A stretch of 64,000 nucleotides of DNA from Chloridium humicola (taxonomy: Eukaryota; Ascomycota; Sordariomycetes; Chaetosphaeriales; Chaetosphaeriaceae), in the NCBI GenBank assembly GCA_027569505.1, contig JAPDFF010000067.1, positions 59,864 through 123,863 on the forward strand. Reading direction: 5' to 3'. The notes beneath the pieces were generated by a model that saw nothing but the letters and a program-made list of their open reading frames with translations, was not told the origin of the DNA and did no database searches. Below, in pieces: positions 24,094 through 36,092 of the stretch. Each line of letters begins with the position of its first letter. The stretch's first letter is position 1. Both the position numbers and the translations under genes were made by a program.

Positions 24094-25242
24094 GCGCCGA
24101 CGCACCTCTATCGCCGTCTTCACTGTCAAACCCCGTTGCCCCCATCTTCACCGCCGCCAATGAACAGACCCGGGTCGCTGCGACTTGAAGATAGATGAGC
24201 TCTTGCACGCGCTTCCCACCAGCCGGCGCTGCTGAAACACGCCGAGTGGTGGGAGCAGAAACATATACCCAGGAGGCAACACGTGGGACTAATGGTCCGC
24301 GAAGGGTTTGGGGAACCAATCCCTTCTTCGGCAAGCAAGAGCTGGGAAAGAGAGGATACGAACTAAGGTATCATGGGAGTTTTCAAGGGCTGGTCTTGGC
24401 TGAGTGAGTGGAAGAGGGCGGCCGGTCATCATCAGACAGCTTCCCGGACGGCAAACCATCATCACCCCTTGACGCTTCCTTTCTTTCCCTCCCCCGCTTT
24501 CTATCTTGTTCTTTCTTCTGTCTCAGATTACTCTCGACGGTGCCTCGTTTTTCGCAATCCTCTTCTTTTTTTTTACTAGCTAGCTATTTATTCATGTGTC
24601 ATTTTTGGAACGTGGCCCTGTGTCCCCTTTGCGCTGCCCCGTTGTATGTCTGCGTTTAGTTCCTTGCGATTGGCCTGTGGTTCTGGGTCTGTTATCCGAG
24701 TGCGTTGAGTTGAGAGATCAATCTAACTATACACTGCTGTAGTCGGTGCCTGGATGTGTGTGAATTCCTGCGGCTCCTTCAAATCCTGCTGCCTTCTGCT
24801 TGTCCTCCGAGTGATGTCAGACTGTCGACATGACATCAAGTAAACGCCGGCATGGCATCTGAGTGTCTTTTACCGCATCATTCGGGTTGCCGTCAACGTG
24901 ATAAGTGATTCCGGGCATCTGAAGCGGGTAGTTCAACCTCTGGATCACACATATTGCTGAACGGAACACTTCCACTTGAAGTTTATCGCAGCATTGGAAT
25001 TATCATTCATTCATAAGGTATCCGGTATCCTCTTCCGTATCATAACCCATAACCTTTCCCCAAACCACCCAGTCCCTGAACTGAATACCCGACCGCCCGC
25101 CATGGCGTCCCTCATCCTGGCGAAGTAGTAGAGTTGGTTCACATCGCGTGGTGGCCCCTCCCTAGTTAATCAAGCGTCCTAGAACTGGGAAGGCATAAAG
25201 CAGGGGAGTCGGTGGTTGGGCGGTTGGGTTGGTTGGATGTGT
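24094..25242. other. Intergenic region downstream of RHO1
   Basis: About 1.15 kb between the RHO1 stop and the end of the minus-strand metallothionein-like gene. The first 600 bases are T-rich in patches and suit a 3' untranslated region. No gene, RNA or repeat recognised. Confidence 0.4.
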
Positions 25243-25474
25243 TTAGTTGGGGCAGCTCTGTGGTGAGAGACGAGGGTTAGTTAGGGACTGTATTTTGGTG
25301 TTGTTGACGTCGGGAGGGACGTCAGAAGGTGTTCCTGCTCGTTCGAGACAATTCTGGAAGAGAGCGACGGGGTGTCGGGAGGAGAGAGGGGGAACGGACA
25401 GCGCTGCAGGAGCCGCAGGTCTTGGAGCTGCCATCGCTGGAGGCACCGCACTTGGGGCAGTCGTTTCCGTGCAT
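25243..25474 (-). CDS. Metallothionein-like cysteine-rich peptide, 29 residues, two exons
   Basis: Exon 1 (25474-25400) encodes 25 residues containing CPKCG and CGSC pairs. A 142-nt intron (25399-25258) ends in a good branch point (CTAAC) and CACCACAG, and exon 2 (25257-25243) adds SCPN and a stop. The joined peptide has five cysteines among 29 residues (positions 6, 9, 20, 23, 27), mostly in CxxC pairs separated by Gly/Ser, as in small fungal metallothioneins that bind copper or zinc in the cytoplasm. The weak points are the GTCCGT donor, which is not the common GTRNGT, and the intron length. The reading phase closes exactly. Upstream, on the sense strand, the leader is A/C-rich (ACGAGACAAA before the ATG). 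It could also be part of a longer, unrecognised gene. Confidence 0.55.
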
Positions 25475-26446
25475 TTTGTCTCGTTCTGGGGTTTGTCTCG
25501 TGGAACTTGTTGAGGAAATTGTCTGGTTTCGAGGAGGTTGCTTCAAATTTGCGGTAGTTGTTCAAGAGAGGGATTCTTCAAGAGAGGTGGTTCAGCACAC
25601 GAAGTGGGCGGGAAGCGGGGTCTTATGTACACCTTCCCCCTCCTCCCCTCCTCCCACTTCGTCCACCATCCATCCTCCTGCCCCATCCAAGTGACTGCCA
25701 CACGCTATCTTTGGTGTGGTATGCAAGGCAGACCACTCGTGTCTTAAGACAGGCCAAAGGTTGCAGGCAACCCACCCGCGGCCTCCACCCCGCCAGCAAG
25801 TCATGCGGTCGGCATTTGTCACTCGAAACGGATGCCCCCCTCTCTGCCCCCCATCGGCGTGACTTTGGGGAGGGGAGGGACCCCTCATCCGAACCAGGCG
25901 GGTGGAGAGCGTGGTGTTCGACCAACCAACGATGTCCTGAACGGCATCACGGCAGATACCTCCGCGGATGTGAGTTGCCTGCTGGTTGATGTTCACATGA
26001 GATCGGGCTGGAGGACTTTGAGGTGGGGTGAAGGAGGGGGGAGACTTGAGGTTGCCTTCCCCACGCCAAGCTTGCAAGTTACACTTGCATGTGGTCTGCA
26101 GAGCAAGGAAACCTTGCAGTGAACGCCCTGGAAGCAAGACAAGTCACCATCCCTGAAAAGCAAACAGGTTCCTCTGCCTATTCTCCTTCTCAGCCCCAGG
26201 TGGGTGACCATCTCACATGGCCTCATAAGAGAAACAAGATCGAGCTTGAAAACAGAAAATAAAAACGATGTTCCCAACGCCAGATCTATAAACATGCTTC
26301 GCTGATGAGCCGAGCCATGCCAACCCTCTGTCCCACGCCCTTTCCCAGCCCTATGTATGATCCCTAAGTATTGTATATACACTCCCAACATTACAGCCCA
26401 GTAGTAGTAGCAGCAGTAGTATAGTCTATCCCTGTTAGTTAGTCCG
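25475..26446. other. Intergenic region upstream of the metallothionein-like gene
   Basis: About 970 bases. The minus strand near 25621-25630 reads GTACATAAGA, a possible TATA-type element roughly 150 bases before the small gene's ATG. The rest is the 3' flank of the amino acid transporter gene. Open frames here show no protein-like features. Confidence 0.35.
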
Positions 26447-28369
26447 TCAGTAACACTTCTTCACGTCTCCCTCGCCTGTACACAGCCATCAGTTAGCCAT
26501 CATCATCCATGATCTCCCCAGTCAGACAAACTCACCCGTCATCATCTTCCCCACGGCCTGCAACAAACTCATGACCATAACCGTACACCCAAACGCCACC
26601 ACCGCCCAAGCCGCATACGTCTTCCACGACCGCGTCGTCAACTTGATATAACACAACGGCGGCAATATATACGCCATCGCCGCCGCGCTCGTCCCACCCA
26701 CCAAATCAAACACCGACCCAATATCACACGTCACCAAGCTCAACACCATGGCACTAAACACCAAGCTCGTCGTAAACAACAGATGCAGGTTCATGTTGAA
26801 CGGCTCGCCGGGGAAATAGTAATTGAGCATGACCTCGCGGCAGACGAAGGCCTCGAGCGGTAGGGTGGTGAGCATGTTGAGGCCGAAGCAGAGGCGCGCG
26901 ATGTTGACCATGGTGTTGTCCTGCGAGAAGTTGTTGAGGACATTGCCGTGGGTCTTGTCGCCGAAGGTGAGGAAGCCCGAGAGGGCGAGGAGCAGGCAGG
27001 CGATCATGGAGATGGAGGTGGAGTAGTGGGTGACTTTGGAGAAGCGGTCGATGGTGGGGGTTTCGAGGGAGCCGTATATTAGGAGGGAGTTGTGGTGGCA
27101 GACGAAGGCTGGGGGTGTTAGTATGGCACTGAAATAGAAAGGGAGGGACGGAGAAGGTACCAAAGGAGATGACACCAATTGCCTGGAATATCCCGTCGTT
27201 GATGACCAGCAGCCGCCAGTCCTTCAGCGACCCGCGCTCCTCCATCGGCACCATCATGCCCTGCACAACAACCGTGACCACAATGACCGCCATGCTCACC
27301 AGCGCGAGCGTGCTCGCTTTTGCCAACTACCCCTTATCAGCACCGCCCCACCCACCCCCAGAACAAGAGAACTCACCTTCGCAATATCCCGATACAACGC
27401 CAACGGATAACTCACCCCCATCGTAAACACCACAATCACCGCCCTCCTCTCCGCCAACAACCCCAGCACCGGCACCTCCCTCAAACCGGGCCACACCGCC
27501 CTCAACACACTGGGTATACTGTCCCCCACAATCACCCCAAACGCCACCATCCCCCCAAACGCAAACGCCCACTGCGCCACGCTAATCGCGATCAACCCCG
27601 TCCGTCCAAAACACCGCTCCACTGTCCCCTGGAAACTCGTCGCCCCCGACATTTTGCTGTTGACGACGATCAGGCGGATCGTCCAGTCGACGATGACCGT
27701 CAGGACCACGAGTAAGATGGTGCCGGCGAGGAGACCCGCTTGTTTGAGCGCGTAGGGTTGTCCGATGATGCCAGCGCCGATGATGCTGTTGGCCATGTTC
27801 ATGAAGGCAGAGGGGAGCGAAGATTTGGGGCGGGCGCGCTCGGTCGCGGCCCAGGTTTCGACGTCGTCGCCATCGAGGAAGGGGAGGGAGGTGTTGGCGA
27901 GGGTTATGGAGGGGGCTTCGATGCCTGTGAGGAGGGGGATGTGTTGGTGGTGGTGGGGTTGGTGAGAGGAGGAGTCGAAGTCGAAGCTCTCGCGCGGGTG
28001 GTAGGTGTCGGAGCTGGGGTTGTTGAGGATGAGCGAGCCATTGCTGCTGCTTGGGGGGCGGACGGGGTGTTCGACGAAGGTTGGGCGCAGGTCGAAGCGC
28101 ACGCGGTGGGGGGTGCGTGGAGGGGTGTCGGAGGAGGAGCCGGGGCGGACGATTAGGCCAGAGGAGAAGGAGTAGGCGTCATCTTGTTCGGCGTCGTCGT
28201 CGTCAGCGAGGAAGAGAAGGGATGTGGCTTCTTCGTTGTTGGGGCTGCCGCTGCGGTTGGGGGAGGGGGATGCGCCGGCCCGGCGGCGGTGGTTGCTGTT
28301 GTTGGTGTTGACGGACAGGTTGTTATCGGCGGCAGCGGGTGATGCGCCATGCGACGTGGCCCTGGCCAT
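26447..28369 (-). CDS. Amino acid transporter of the AVT/SLC38 family, probably vacuolar
   Basis: Four exons (28369-27377, 27326-27161, 27108-26536, 26475-26447) with 50-, 52- and 60-nt introns give 586 residues. A hydrophilic Ser/Asp/His-rich N terminus of about 190 residues precedes a polytopic core. The core starts with the family signature SAFMNMANSIIGAGIIGQPYAL (first helix, unwound GAGI glycines) and continues with about ten further hydrophobic helices. This matches yeast Avt proteins that move neutral amino acids across the vacuolar membrane, and animal SLC38. The last exon is only 29 nt and yields the end GEGDVKKCY; without that splice the frame would stop a few codons later as GEFV, so the choice is inferred from good splice signals. 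Substrate is unknown. Confidence 0.88.
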
Positions 28370-29148
28370 TCTCTTGGTGTAAGCAGCTCAGGGCATCTTG
28401 CGGCTCGCAGACCGGATCACAGTGCCCTCGGATTGCGCTGCCGGTGGTGTCTTGCTGGCGTGGAGTGGGATGTGTTTGTCAAACAGAAAGTTGCTGGATT
28501 CGAGATGCTCCTGGTTGCGGTTGTGACCTTTCGGGACGTCAATTGGAGGTTCCTGATGGGCCAAGCTAATGGCCAACTTATTGGACCCCTGTCGGCCAAT
28601 GCGGCCTGGTTCAGGGGTTACACAGTGCAGTGAGGATCGTCCCGCGCCTGAAACACGACCGACGCTATCCGGCCCATCCGGACATTTGTGTCAACAATGG
28701 AAAGGGGGAAGAGAGCAACGAACTTGGACCCGAGACTTTCGACAACTCGAAATCACTCATCAGAAGGCAACCCCAGGATACGAAGAGAAACGCCGCCCTG
28801 TGTTGCTTCACAGAATCTTATTATAACAAAGTACAGACAAAACCAAATGTCCCTCTGCCTCGGGACCAATATGTGTATCTATCCATGGCCGAGCTCTCTC
28901 TCAGCTTTCCATCTTCGTGTGTAATGTGTTTCCACTTCTCCCCGGGGTATCATGTTCAACTCGACCACCTTGCCGACGGGAAACACGCATCAGACCAAAC
29001 CCCGTGGTCGAGTTGCAAGGACAGAGTCACTTGCCAGCCTTCTCCCAGGCTGTTTTCTGTCGTCTTAGCCTGGACGCACTCAAGGCGCACCTCCCGGCCA
29101 TCGTTCAAACCCACTCCCCATCATCACCTCAGCCGAGATGTGAAAATC
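28370..29148. other. Intergenic region upstream of the transporter
   Basis: About 780 bases between two minus-strand genes. It holds the transporter promoter and the protease 3' flank. A long plus-strand frame that starts here and continues antisense through the protease is judged a shadow of that gene. Confidence 0.4.
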
Positions 29149-30814
29149 TCACGCCATCATACCCACAACAGCGGCAGCAACACCCAGCCCCAAACTCCAC
29201 GCCCCCATCCCCACCTTACTCCCCCCAGACACATCCGTACCCTGCGCCGCGGGACTGCTCACCGCCGTCGGGTCACTCCCCGGCGGCGCCGTCCCCTGAC
29301 TGCTCCCCAGCCCCGGCATAATCGGATGCCCATCTCCCGCCAGCGTCGACACCGCAGGCGACACCGTCGTGGCACTCACCGCCGCAGGCGCACCCGTCGA
29401 CGACGGTCTCGGCGGCGGCGGCGGCGCCTTCTTCGCCAGTCCAATGCGCATCTTATCCGCGTCAAACACGCTGTACACATTCTTCAGGAACGTATCCCCC
29501 AGCAACCACGTGCCCTTGCGCACTTCATATCCATAGATCCTGCTGAGGCAGGTCTTTTCATCCTTGCGGACCACCCAGTCCGCGGCCGCGATGTCGTAGC
29601 TGACTCCCGAGAAGGTGACCGTGATGGGGAGGGCGGTGTCGCAGGGGATGTAGTACTCGACAAAGACGCCGTTTTGACCCGAGGAGGAGCCCGGGATGAG
29701 CTTGAAGAGGAATGCGAGGTCGGCGGGCGGGGCGAAGGCGAAGGAGGTGCCTGTGTCGAGGTAGGCTTCGCGGCTGGCGATGGGGGCGGTTTGGCCGTCG
29801 AAGCTGACGCCGTCGAGCGGGATGGCCCAGTCGCCGTTTTCTTTGGAGGGGGATTGCACCGGGGTGTAGGAGATGGCGCCGGTGTATTTGGCGGGGTCGA
29901 CGCCGCCGAAGGTGACTTGGCCGGTGTTGGGGCCGTCGGAGTCGCGGTTGAAGGACATGCCGACGACGAGGGAAGAGACGAGTTTTTTGGACTTAAGGGT
30001 TTGGAGGAAGTTGCCGGTTACTGAGGCGCTCATGGCCAGGCCGAGGATGCCGTCGAAGGCAAAGTGGTTGAACTCGTCGTTGGTGTAGTTGGCTAGGCCG
30101 AAGGACATGTCAAGGGTCATGCCGGCGAGGGATACCGTGTCCTGGCCCACGTGGCCCGTGAGGCTGCCTGTGCCGTAGATGATGGAGAAAGGCTTCTTGT
30201 CGGTCCGCCACGACTTGGAGGTGGACGGGTCGAAAGTGTTGTGGATCTTGCAGGCGTCAGACTGGCAATCGGAGCCCATGATCCAGGAGTTTGCGGCGCC
30301 CGTGTCGAGCAGCATGTAGAGTGGCTGCTGGGCGGCGCCTACCTGCACCTTGATAAAGTACGAGTAGTCGGGCCCGTACTGGTAGATTCCTGCGCTGTTG
30401 GACGTCGTCGGGTCGGCAGGCGCGGACACTGAATAGGTGTTCTTCCTCTTGTCCAGCTCGGACGCGGGCGAAGGCTGCTGTCCTCCAAACTTGCGGGCGA
30501 GCCGGGCGACAGCGTGGGCTACTGAGTTCGCTGCCGGATCATCGGGCTATCAAGGAGTCAGTACACGGCACCGAACAAAATCCCCATCTCAGAGAAAGGC
30601 CACCACGTCGGCAACATACACCACGCGGCCTGCGGTGCAGGTCAAAAGTAATCCCCTCGGCCGGTTGGCCGGGCCCATGGTCATCCCTCTTTGAGCCAGA
30701 CAATCCGCAGTTTTCACCGGGATTGCACTGGTCTGTCGGGATGAAGGGGAAGAAGGCGTGGACGGCGGCAACCCATAGCGACAGCTGCAACAGAAGAGCT
30801 GCTACTCCAAGCAT
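29149..30814 (-). CDS. GPI-anchored pepsin-type aspartic protease (yapsin/OpsB-like)
   Basis: Secreted family A1 endopeptidase. Exons 30814-30620 and 30546-29149 (73-nt intron with GTATGT donor) give 530 residues. The start MLGVAALLLQLSLWVAAVHA is a signal peptide; the open frame extends upstream but only from a GTG. A propeptide of about 95 residues ends near the dibasic KR in ELDKRKNTYSV, a likely processing site. The mature enzyme has both catalytic aspartates: DTG at 146 (YMLLDTGAANSW) and DTG at 329 (AYLDTGTSF), with the flap tyrosine in IIYGTGSLTG. The C terminus has a Ser/Thr/Pro-rich stalk and a hydrophobic tail (WSLGLGVAAAVVGMMA) preceded by small residues, as expected for a GPI signal. 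Confidence 0.92.
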
Positions 30815-33337
30815 GATGAAGAAGCAGCACCTGAAACCTGACCACTCCCACACCGTGCTGGTGTGGAGGGTGATACGTCGCCAATGGCCTCAGCGGAGGG
30901 TGGTGGTGAGGGGATTCGAGATCGAGGGGGGTGGGCGACTGGCGAAGCTCAGAGCATGTGAGCAGCGAGGAAGGGACTGGTTCGGGAGAGACTGGTGGTT
31001 GGTAGGTGTCTGGTGCTGCCGAACGAGCAACGGCGAGTTCCAGGCTCTGGCACCGAGTTGATAGGTATTATGGCGATTAGCGATTAAGGAGCGGGCATTT
31101 GTATCTCGCCCGAAGATGCCTGCGGCCGGTGGAGAAGCGATCGGCCAGAACAAGGAAACGGAAACGGAACAACACGGGACTGTGAGACTCGTGATCGAAG
31201 CAAGACAGGTATGTATAGGCGGGAGACACGGGCTCAAGTCGAGACGGGATGAAGGTCGCAGATGCAAGACACGGTTAAACGACCTAACAAAGGCTTCGAA
31301 TGCAATGCAAAAAAAGTAGTTGTACAAAGTAGAAACCCTCGACGAGAGACACACCAGAAACACCCCAACGGCGGGGGGCTCGGCTGGTGGAGAGGGAAGA
31401 GGGGAGGGTGGTAACGAATGGCTGGTATGGTGAGGTGAGGTAACGGAGAGGAGGCGAGAAGAGGGAAAGGAGGGAAGCAGAATGGAGGATGGACTGGTGA
31501 AGTGGATCGCGAGCCAAGCGACATCGTGGAGATGCAGACCATCCCATGGATCCCAGCCAGCGCCAGCCTCGACTTGGCCTGGACCCCCGGAGGTGGAGCG
31601 CGTGGCTGGCTGTTGGCGAGATACATGGCGCAAGCACTGGACGACCGCAATATCAGAGGTAGCAAACTACTGCGGGCCGAGGGAGAAAGTCCCGATCGGG
31701 GACGAGATGGGCCTCACGGGAGCAGCGGGCGGCCACGGCACGGCGTCAATTGGCACGTTTGGCCGCGTCCATCGACTCGGCAAGATGCAGCACGATGCAG
31801 AGCAGCAGCAAAACAAAGCAGGGTTTGAGGATGGAGTGGTTGGAGGGCGTCGCATTGTTGGCATGGCATGTCCGGTTGCGTGTGGAGAAAAAGGCGGAGG
31901 GTTTCCTCAGGAGCGGCAGCCCTCCAATCCGGTGGCGGCCCATCTCCAACGCTGATCGTCGGACGAGCGCCGCCGTTGGCTGAAATGACGAGATGACCTC
32001 AGCAGAAACAGAAGAAAAGAAGACGCGCGTGGGTTGATGAATTCGGTGCACAAACAGAATGGAGGCGCGACTTGCCTGGGATCCGGCGCCCTTCCCAAAT
32101 CAGCGATCTGCTCACTGTGGAGCCAACCCCTGTCCCTGTCCAATGCTCAGCTGGGCCCTGATTGGACTGGCCATTGGACAAGCTTAGGAATGGGGGCAGC
32201 GGCGTCTGTGGATTCCCCATCCCAATTTGTCTGCCCCCCGGTTTTTCGCCCTTTTCGCCAAGCCAACAGCCTGGTGTCCGTGGCTGTCATGGATGGCGCT
32301 CAGCAGATGGCATTTCGTATCGGAGATTTCAATGAACGATGCCGTCGCATCCAGCCAGCCCCGAGAACCCTACAGCATCTTATTTTGAGAATCATTTATA
32401 CGCGCGCTGTTGCATCCCCCCTCCTCTTTCCTGCAGACACTTTGTTGTCGGCGCAACTTTCGATGCAAGATTGAGGGGAGACAGGGGGCGTCAGTGGCCG
32501 ACGCCCCGAATCGACAAGGGTCTGCGCCAATCGCAGATAATGAGGTGCTGACCCCTGTCTGCAGTGCCAAGGCCCGACTTTGGGACCGCTCCACCACGAG
32601 CCAATCGGTTTCGCTCTCCAGACGACGGGCCACGGAAACATGGGGGCATGTGCATGTTGGACTTCGATTTCAACGGCAACATTCCATCGAAGACGAAAAT
32701 TCGTGTATTTTCGATCGGCGCCAGGACAGCCGCCTGAAGATCGGGCTGCCGCGAACAGAATCGGATCGTCAAGGCCAAGCCCGCCCGCACGTTTCAGCAC
32801 CCGGGAACGTGCGTTTCTGATGGAGCCCGACAAAGCACATCCGAAGATCCCTCTCGCGCCAATCCTTTCAGGATGTCGGGATATCCCAACCGTTGCTCGA
32901 TATGACTTCATGACCGTTGTGCGACGTGCCGCAGCCCGAATTTGGGTCGTCCCGAGGCAGACACGTCCTATGTACCAGCTGAATCGTGGGCGGGCAACAC
33001 GACAGGATTCCAAGACTCAGGGCCTTCCAGTGTCACAAAAGGCGGCGTTGGCTCTCGTTGCGGTTGTCAAGCTCAGGGGGTTGTGGCTGGTGCTGTTGAG
33101 GCCGCGCTTCCAACGCCCCGGGACAAGCCGCTCTATCCGGTAACCTTGACCGTTAATACCGGATTCACGGAATCAAAGTTTCGAGACGTTGCTTGCCCAA
33201 GCCTCTGAGGGTGATGGGAACCAAAGACTTCCACGCTCCCGCCCGGCGGGCGAGTCACTGTAAAAAGATAATGGCTCAGTCCAGCCCAACGTCTCGGATC
33301 CAGGCTTGTGGTTTCTGTATGACCTTTCAGTGGCATA
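30815..33337. other. Gene-free stretch, 2.5 kb
   Basis: Lies between the 5' end of the protease gene and the 3' end of the PTAR1-like gene. It should contain the protease promoter at its left end. Overlapping open frames on both strands (up to about 205 codons) have no recognisable domains or splice partners. No RNA gene or repeat recognised. Confidence 0.4.
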
Positions 33338-34342
33338 TCAGGCACCCGTAAGCCGTGTTCCATCCTGTCTTCGATATGTCTCACACCAGTCGACGGCAGC
33401 CCGCAGCACCGCCTGGTCCGCCGGTGTTTTAAATGTTTCCAAAACCGTCTCCTGAACAGCAAGGAACCGAGCATACTGCTCCTCCCCAACCAGCCCCGAA
33501 GCCGCAAGCGTCCGCAGGAACACCCAGACAGACTCATTCGCCAGCCGGAGTCCAAGAACTAGGTCAAGAACCTCGGCGAATGTCATGTCTCCGTCCCGGA
33601 GAAAGTGCCGGTCGAGGAGGAAGTAGAGGAACGACCAGCCCGAGATGTCGGTATGATGCTGGAAACACCACTCCCGCACCGCCGGCAACACGCCGGGCGG
33701 AATGACGCCGCCATCCAGGCACGTCATCAAAAACCGGGCGTGGCACCAGGCGTAGTAGTTCCGCGGATGCCTTTGCCCTGCCACAAACACGACCTTCGTA
33801 AGATCTTCGAGCACGTTGACCGGCAGGTTGGATGAGGCGAATGTGTTGGCTAGCCAGCGGCGGTGGCTCCAGAGCGTGGGCGATTTAGTGTGTCGATGTA
33901 GTCGGCTGGTGAGGAGACTGTCCAGGAAGCGCTTCTCCTTTTCGAGGCTGGCTTGGACAGCGCCGTCGTTGGATAGCTCTGCTTGGATGAGGCGCTTCCG
34001 TGTGTTGGCGGCTGTGAGATACTCCGGATCGAAGAGGAGGATGACTGCCGTTGCCGCGAGTAGTTCCTCGTCTGTTTGTGATACGACACCGTCTAGGTGA
34101 TCTCTCAGATTTTGTCTGGCTACCATGAAAGCCTGGACAAGGCCAAGCTTGGAGATGCCCACGGATAAACCGTCCTCCAGGACATAGCGTCCCTCCTCGA
34201 AGAAGTGGCCTTTTCCTAGGATTTCGATTTCAAGAAGCCCGTCAGATGGCAAGGTGAGAACGCTGGCGATAGCCTTGTAAGCGGCCTGCGGGTTTCCTTT
34301 CTTCAGTAGCGCCGCTGTTTCTGGATCCAGGGCGCGGGACAT
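33338..34342 (-). CDS. Protein prenyltransferase alpha-subunit repeat protein (PTAR1-like)
   Basis: Single-exon 334-residue protein. Prenyltransferase alpha repeats are recognised by LWSHRRWLANTF (about 155-167) and NYYAWCHARFLM (about 192-203), with a weaker later repeat around ISGWSFLYFLLDRHF. These match the PTAR1 type better than the farnesyl/GGTase-I alpha subunit (RAM2) or Rab-GGTase alpha (BET4), which carry five regular repeats with NYHAWxxRxWL. PTAR1 pairs with the Rab-GGTase beta subunit to form GGTase III, which modifies the Golgi SNARE Ykt6; yeast Ecm9 is the likely counterpart. That role here is inferred from family. The gene is divergent from GET1, with about 400 bases between starts. 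Confidence 0.82.
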   Translation of the reverse strand: MSRALDPETAALLKKGNPQAAYKAIASVLTLPSDGLLEIEILGKGHFFEEGRYVLEDGLSVGISKLGLVQAFMVARQNLRDHLDGVVSQTDEELLAATAVILLFDPEYLTAANTRKRLIQAELSNDGAVQASLEKEKRFLDSLLTSRLHRHTKSPTLWSHRRWLANTFASSNLPVNVLEDLTKVVFVAGQRHPRNYYAWCHARFLMTCLDGGVIPPGVLPAVREWCFQHHTDISGWSFLYFLLDRHFLRDGDMTFAEVLDLVLGLRLANESVWVFLRTLAASGLVGEEQYARFLAVQETVLETFKTPADQAVLRAAVDWCETYRRQDGTRLTGA

Positions 34343-34744
34343 GATGAGGCCGGGCGGACCTCAGGAGTAGGAGTCTGAATCGAGAAGAATTGTTATGTGT
34401 TGAGAGCTTGAAGAATCGTCTTCAAAAATACGTATCGCCTAGGAATTGGGAGTGAACTTGAGTTGGCTTGGTAAGAAGAACCCAATGTCAGACAACGAGC
34501 TGAGCCTCGCTGCCGTTCTCCAACCTCCAACCCTAACCCTTCTTTCCCAGGGCCTTTGGCGCCTGGCAGAACCACGTCGCCGGGTGGTGTGAGCTGGCAG
34601 TTCCGTCATCGTCACGTTCAGTGGATTTCGAGGACAAACTGGCCGCTGGCGACCCAAACCACACGGCCATGCAACAGCTCTCTCCTGACGCTATTTCGAG
34701 CTCACTGATCAGTCCCGCAACTCTACCCCCTTCGCGCGCCCAAG
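34343..34744. promoter_or_regulatory. Short bidirectional promoter region PTAR1-like / GET1
   Basis: Only about 400 bases separate two divergent ATG codons, so both promoters must overlap or abut here. I see no unambiguous TATA element. Confidence 0.5.
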
Positions 34745-35515
34745 ATGCCCTCCCTCCTCCTCGTCATCTTCACCATCGAGCTGGTCGTGCAGCTGGTCAA
34801 CACAATAGGCGCAACCGCGATCAACGACCTGGTGCGCCTTCCAACCCCTTTCATGCGCGCGAGTGAGGGGATTCCAAGCTGACCGAGGTTATTGTCACAG
34901 ATATGGCGCTGCTACCTCACGCTCCCGACGCCGCTCGCGAAACAGTTCGCCGATCAGCGCCAGAAGCAAAAGGAATACATGGTCGTGCGGCACGAGCTCA
35001 AGGCGACGAGCAGCCAGGACGAGTTCGCCAAGTGGGCGAAGCTGCGCCGGCAGCATGACAAGCTGCTGGACGAGCTGGAGAAGAAGAGTATGCCACCTTC
35101 CCCCTCCCCTCACACCCCAAAGTTCCATTGCTAAGACAGTTCCCTTGCAGAATCCGCCCTCGACGCCTCGCGCACCCGCTTCGACCGGTACCTCACGACC
35201 ATCCGCATCGCCTCGACGCGCGGCGTGCAGTGGCTGCTGCCCATGTGGTTCGGCAAGGCGCCCATGTTCTGGCTGCCATACGGGTGGTTCCCGTACTACG
35301 TCGAGTGGTTCGCGTCGTTCCCGCGCGCGCCGCTGGGCAGCGTCAGCATCACGGTGTGGCAGTGGGCGTGCACGGGCATGCTGGCGCTGCTGATGGAGGC
35401 CGCGGTGGGGGTTTTGGGGTTGGTGGCGGCGGGGAGGCAGCAGGCAGGAGGAAAGAGGCAGAAAGTTCCTGTTCCCGCCGGGGCGGGGGCCGGGGAGGGC
35501 AAGAAGGAGCTGTGA
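34745..35515 (+). CDS. GET1: GET complex subunit Get1 (tail-anchored protein insertion receptor)
   Basis: ER membrane receptor that, with Get2, releases tail-anchored proteins from the Get3 ATPase and inserts them. Exons 34745-34831, 34901-35087 and 35151-35515 give 212 residues; introns are 69 and 63 nt. Topology fits the WRB/Get1 family: a first membrane helix (about 3-20, LLLVIFTIELVVQLV), then a charged coiled coil (about 35-110, including KQFADQRQKQKEYMVVRHEL) that contacts Get3. Two more membrane helices follow (around GVQWLLPMWFGKAPMFWLP and WQWACTGMLALLMEAAVGVLG). A basic, low-complexity tail ends the protein. The start MPSLLLVIF is the family N terminus. Confidence 0.93.
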
Positions 35516-36092
35516 AAGCCCTTTTGCGGTTTATTTTTTTACGGTGTCAAGCATAGATTTGGCGAGAATGAAAATGTCTCTCAGCAATTTGACGCAAAAT
35601 CCTTCATGGCCGGAGCTGAGATCCTGCAACACTACGTGAGATGACTCTTGGCAGAGTACTTGGGCTCGCTCTAGGCATCTTTTTGACTTTCTGCGACCAT
35701 TGGAGGGCCGCGAAAGCTTCGAAAGTGCCAATGTCAGAATGCACATCACGGGGGCGCGGGGAGATGGTTGAATTGTTGTGTTGTATTTTGCTGTCGTTGC
35801 TGAGGTACATGATGGTATGAAAGTGGTCGATTGCTTCCGCGACGTGGGAAGTTGAACTTGAAAAAGGTTGTGTGGTGGAAGAAGGTTTGGGGATGCAGAA
35901 ACCAAAATTTATAATTTTTGCGGACCGCGAGGCTGAACCACATGTCTGCCCCACCTTCCCTGCGCCCCACATTACCCCTGCATGCGACTCTCAGCCTCGT
36001 CTACCACATTGCATCTTACACGCCAAAGCTCCAACATCTCCCTCCCACAACCTCGACAACGCTGCCACCTCGGCAGCAATACCACCTTCAAG
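35516..36092. other. Intergenic region
   Basis: About 580 bases between two plus-strand genes, AT-richer near 35880-35930 (AAAATTTATAATTTTTG) and C/A-rich just before the next ATG. It should hold the GET1 3' end and a promoter. No gene seen. Confidence 0.4.

Noticed and set aside
28630..30024. Plus-strand frame of 464 codons
   Set aside because: It is antisense to the well-supported aspartic protease and rich in Arg/His/Gly; a shadow frame produced by G+C-rich codons.
32396..33143. Frames of 187-205 codons on both strands
   Set aside because: No motif, no partner exon, mutual overlap.
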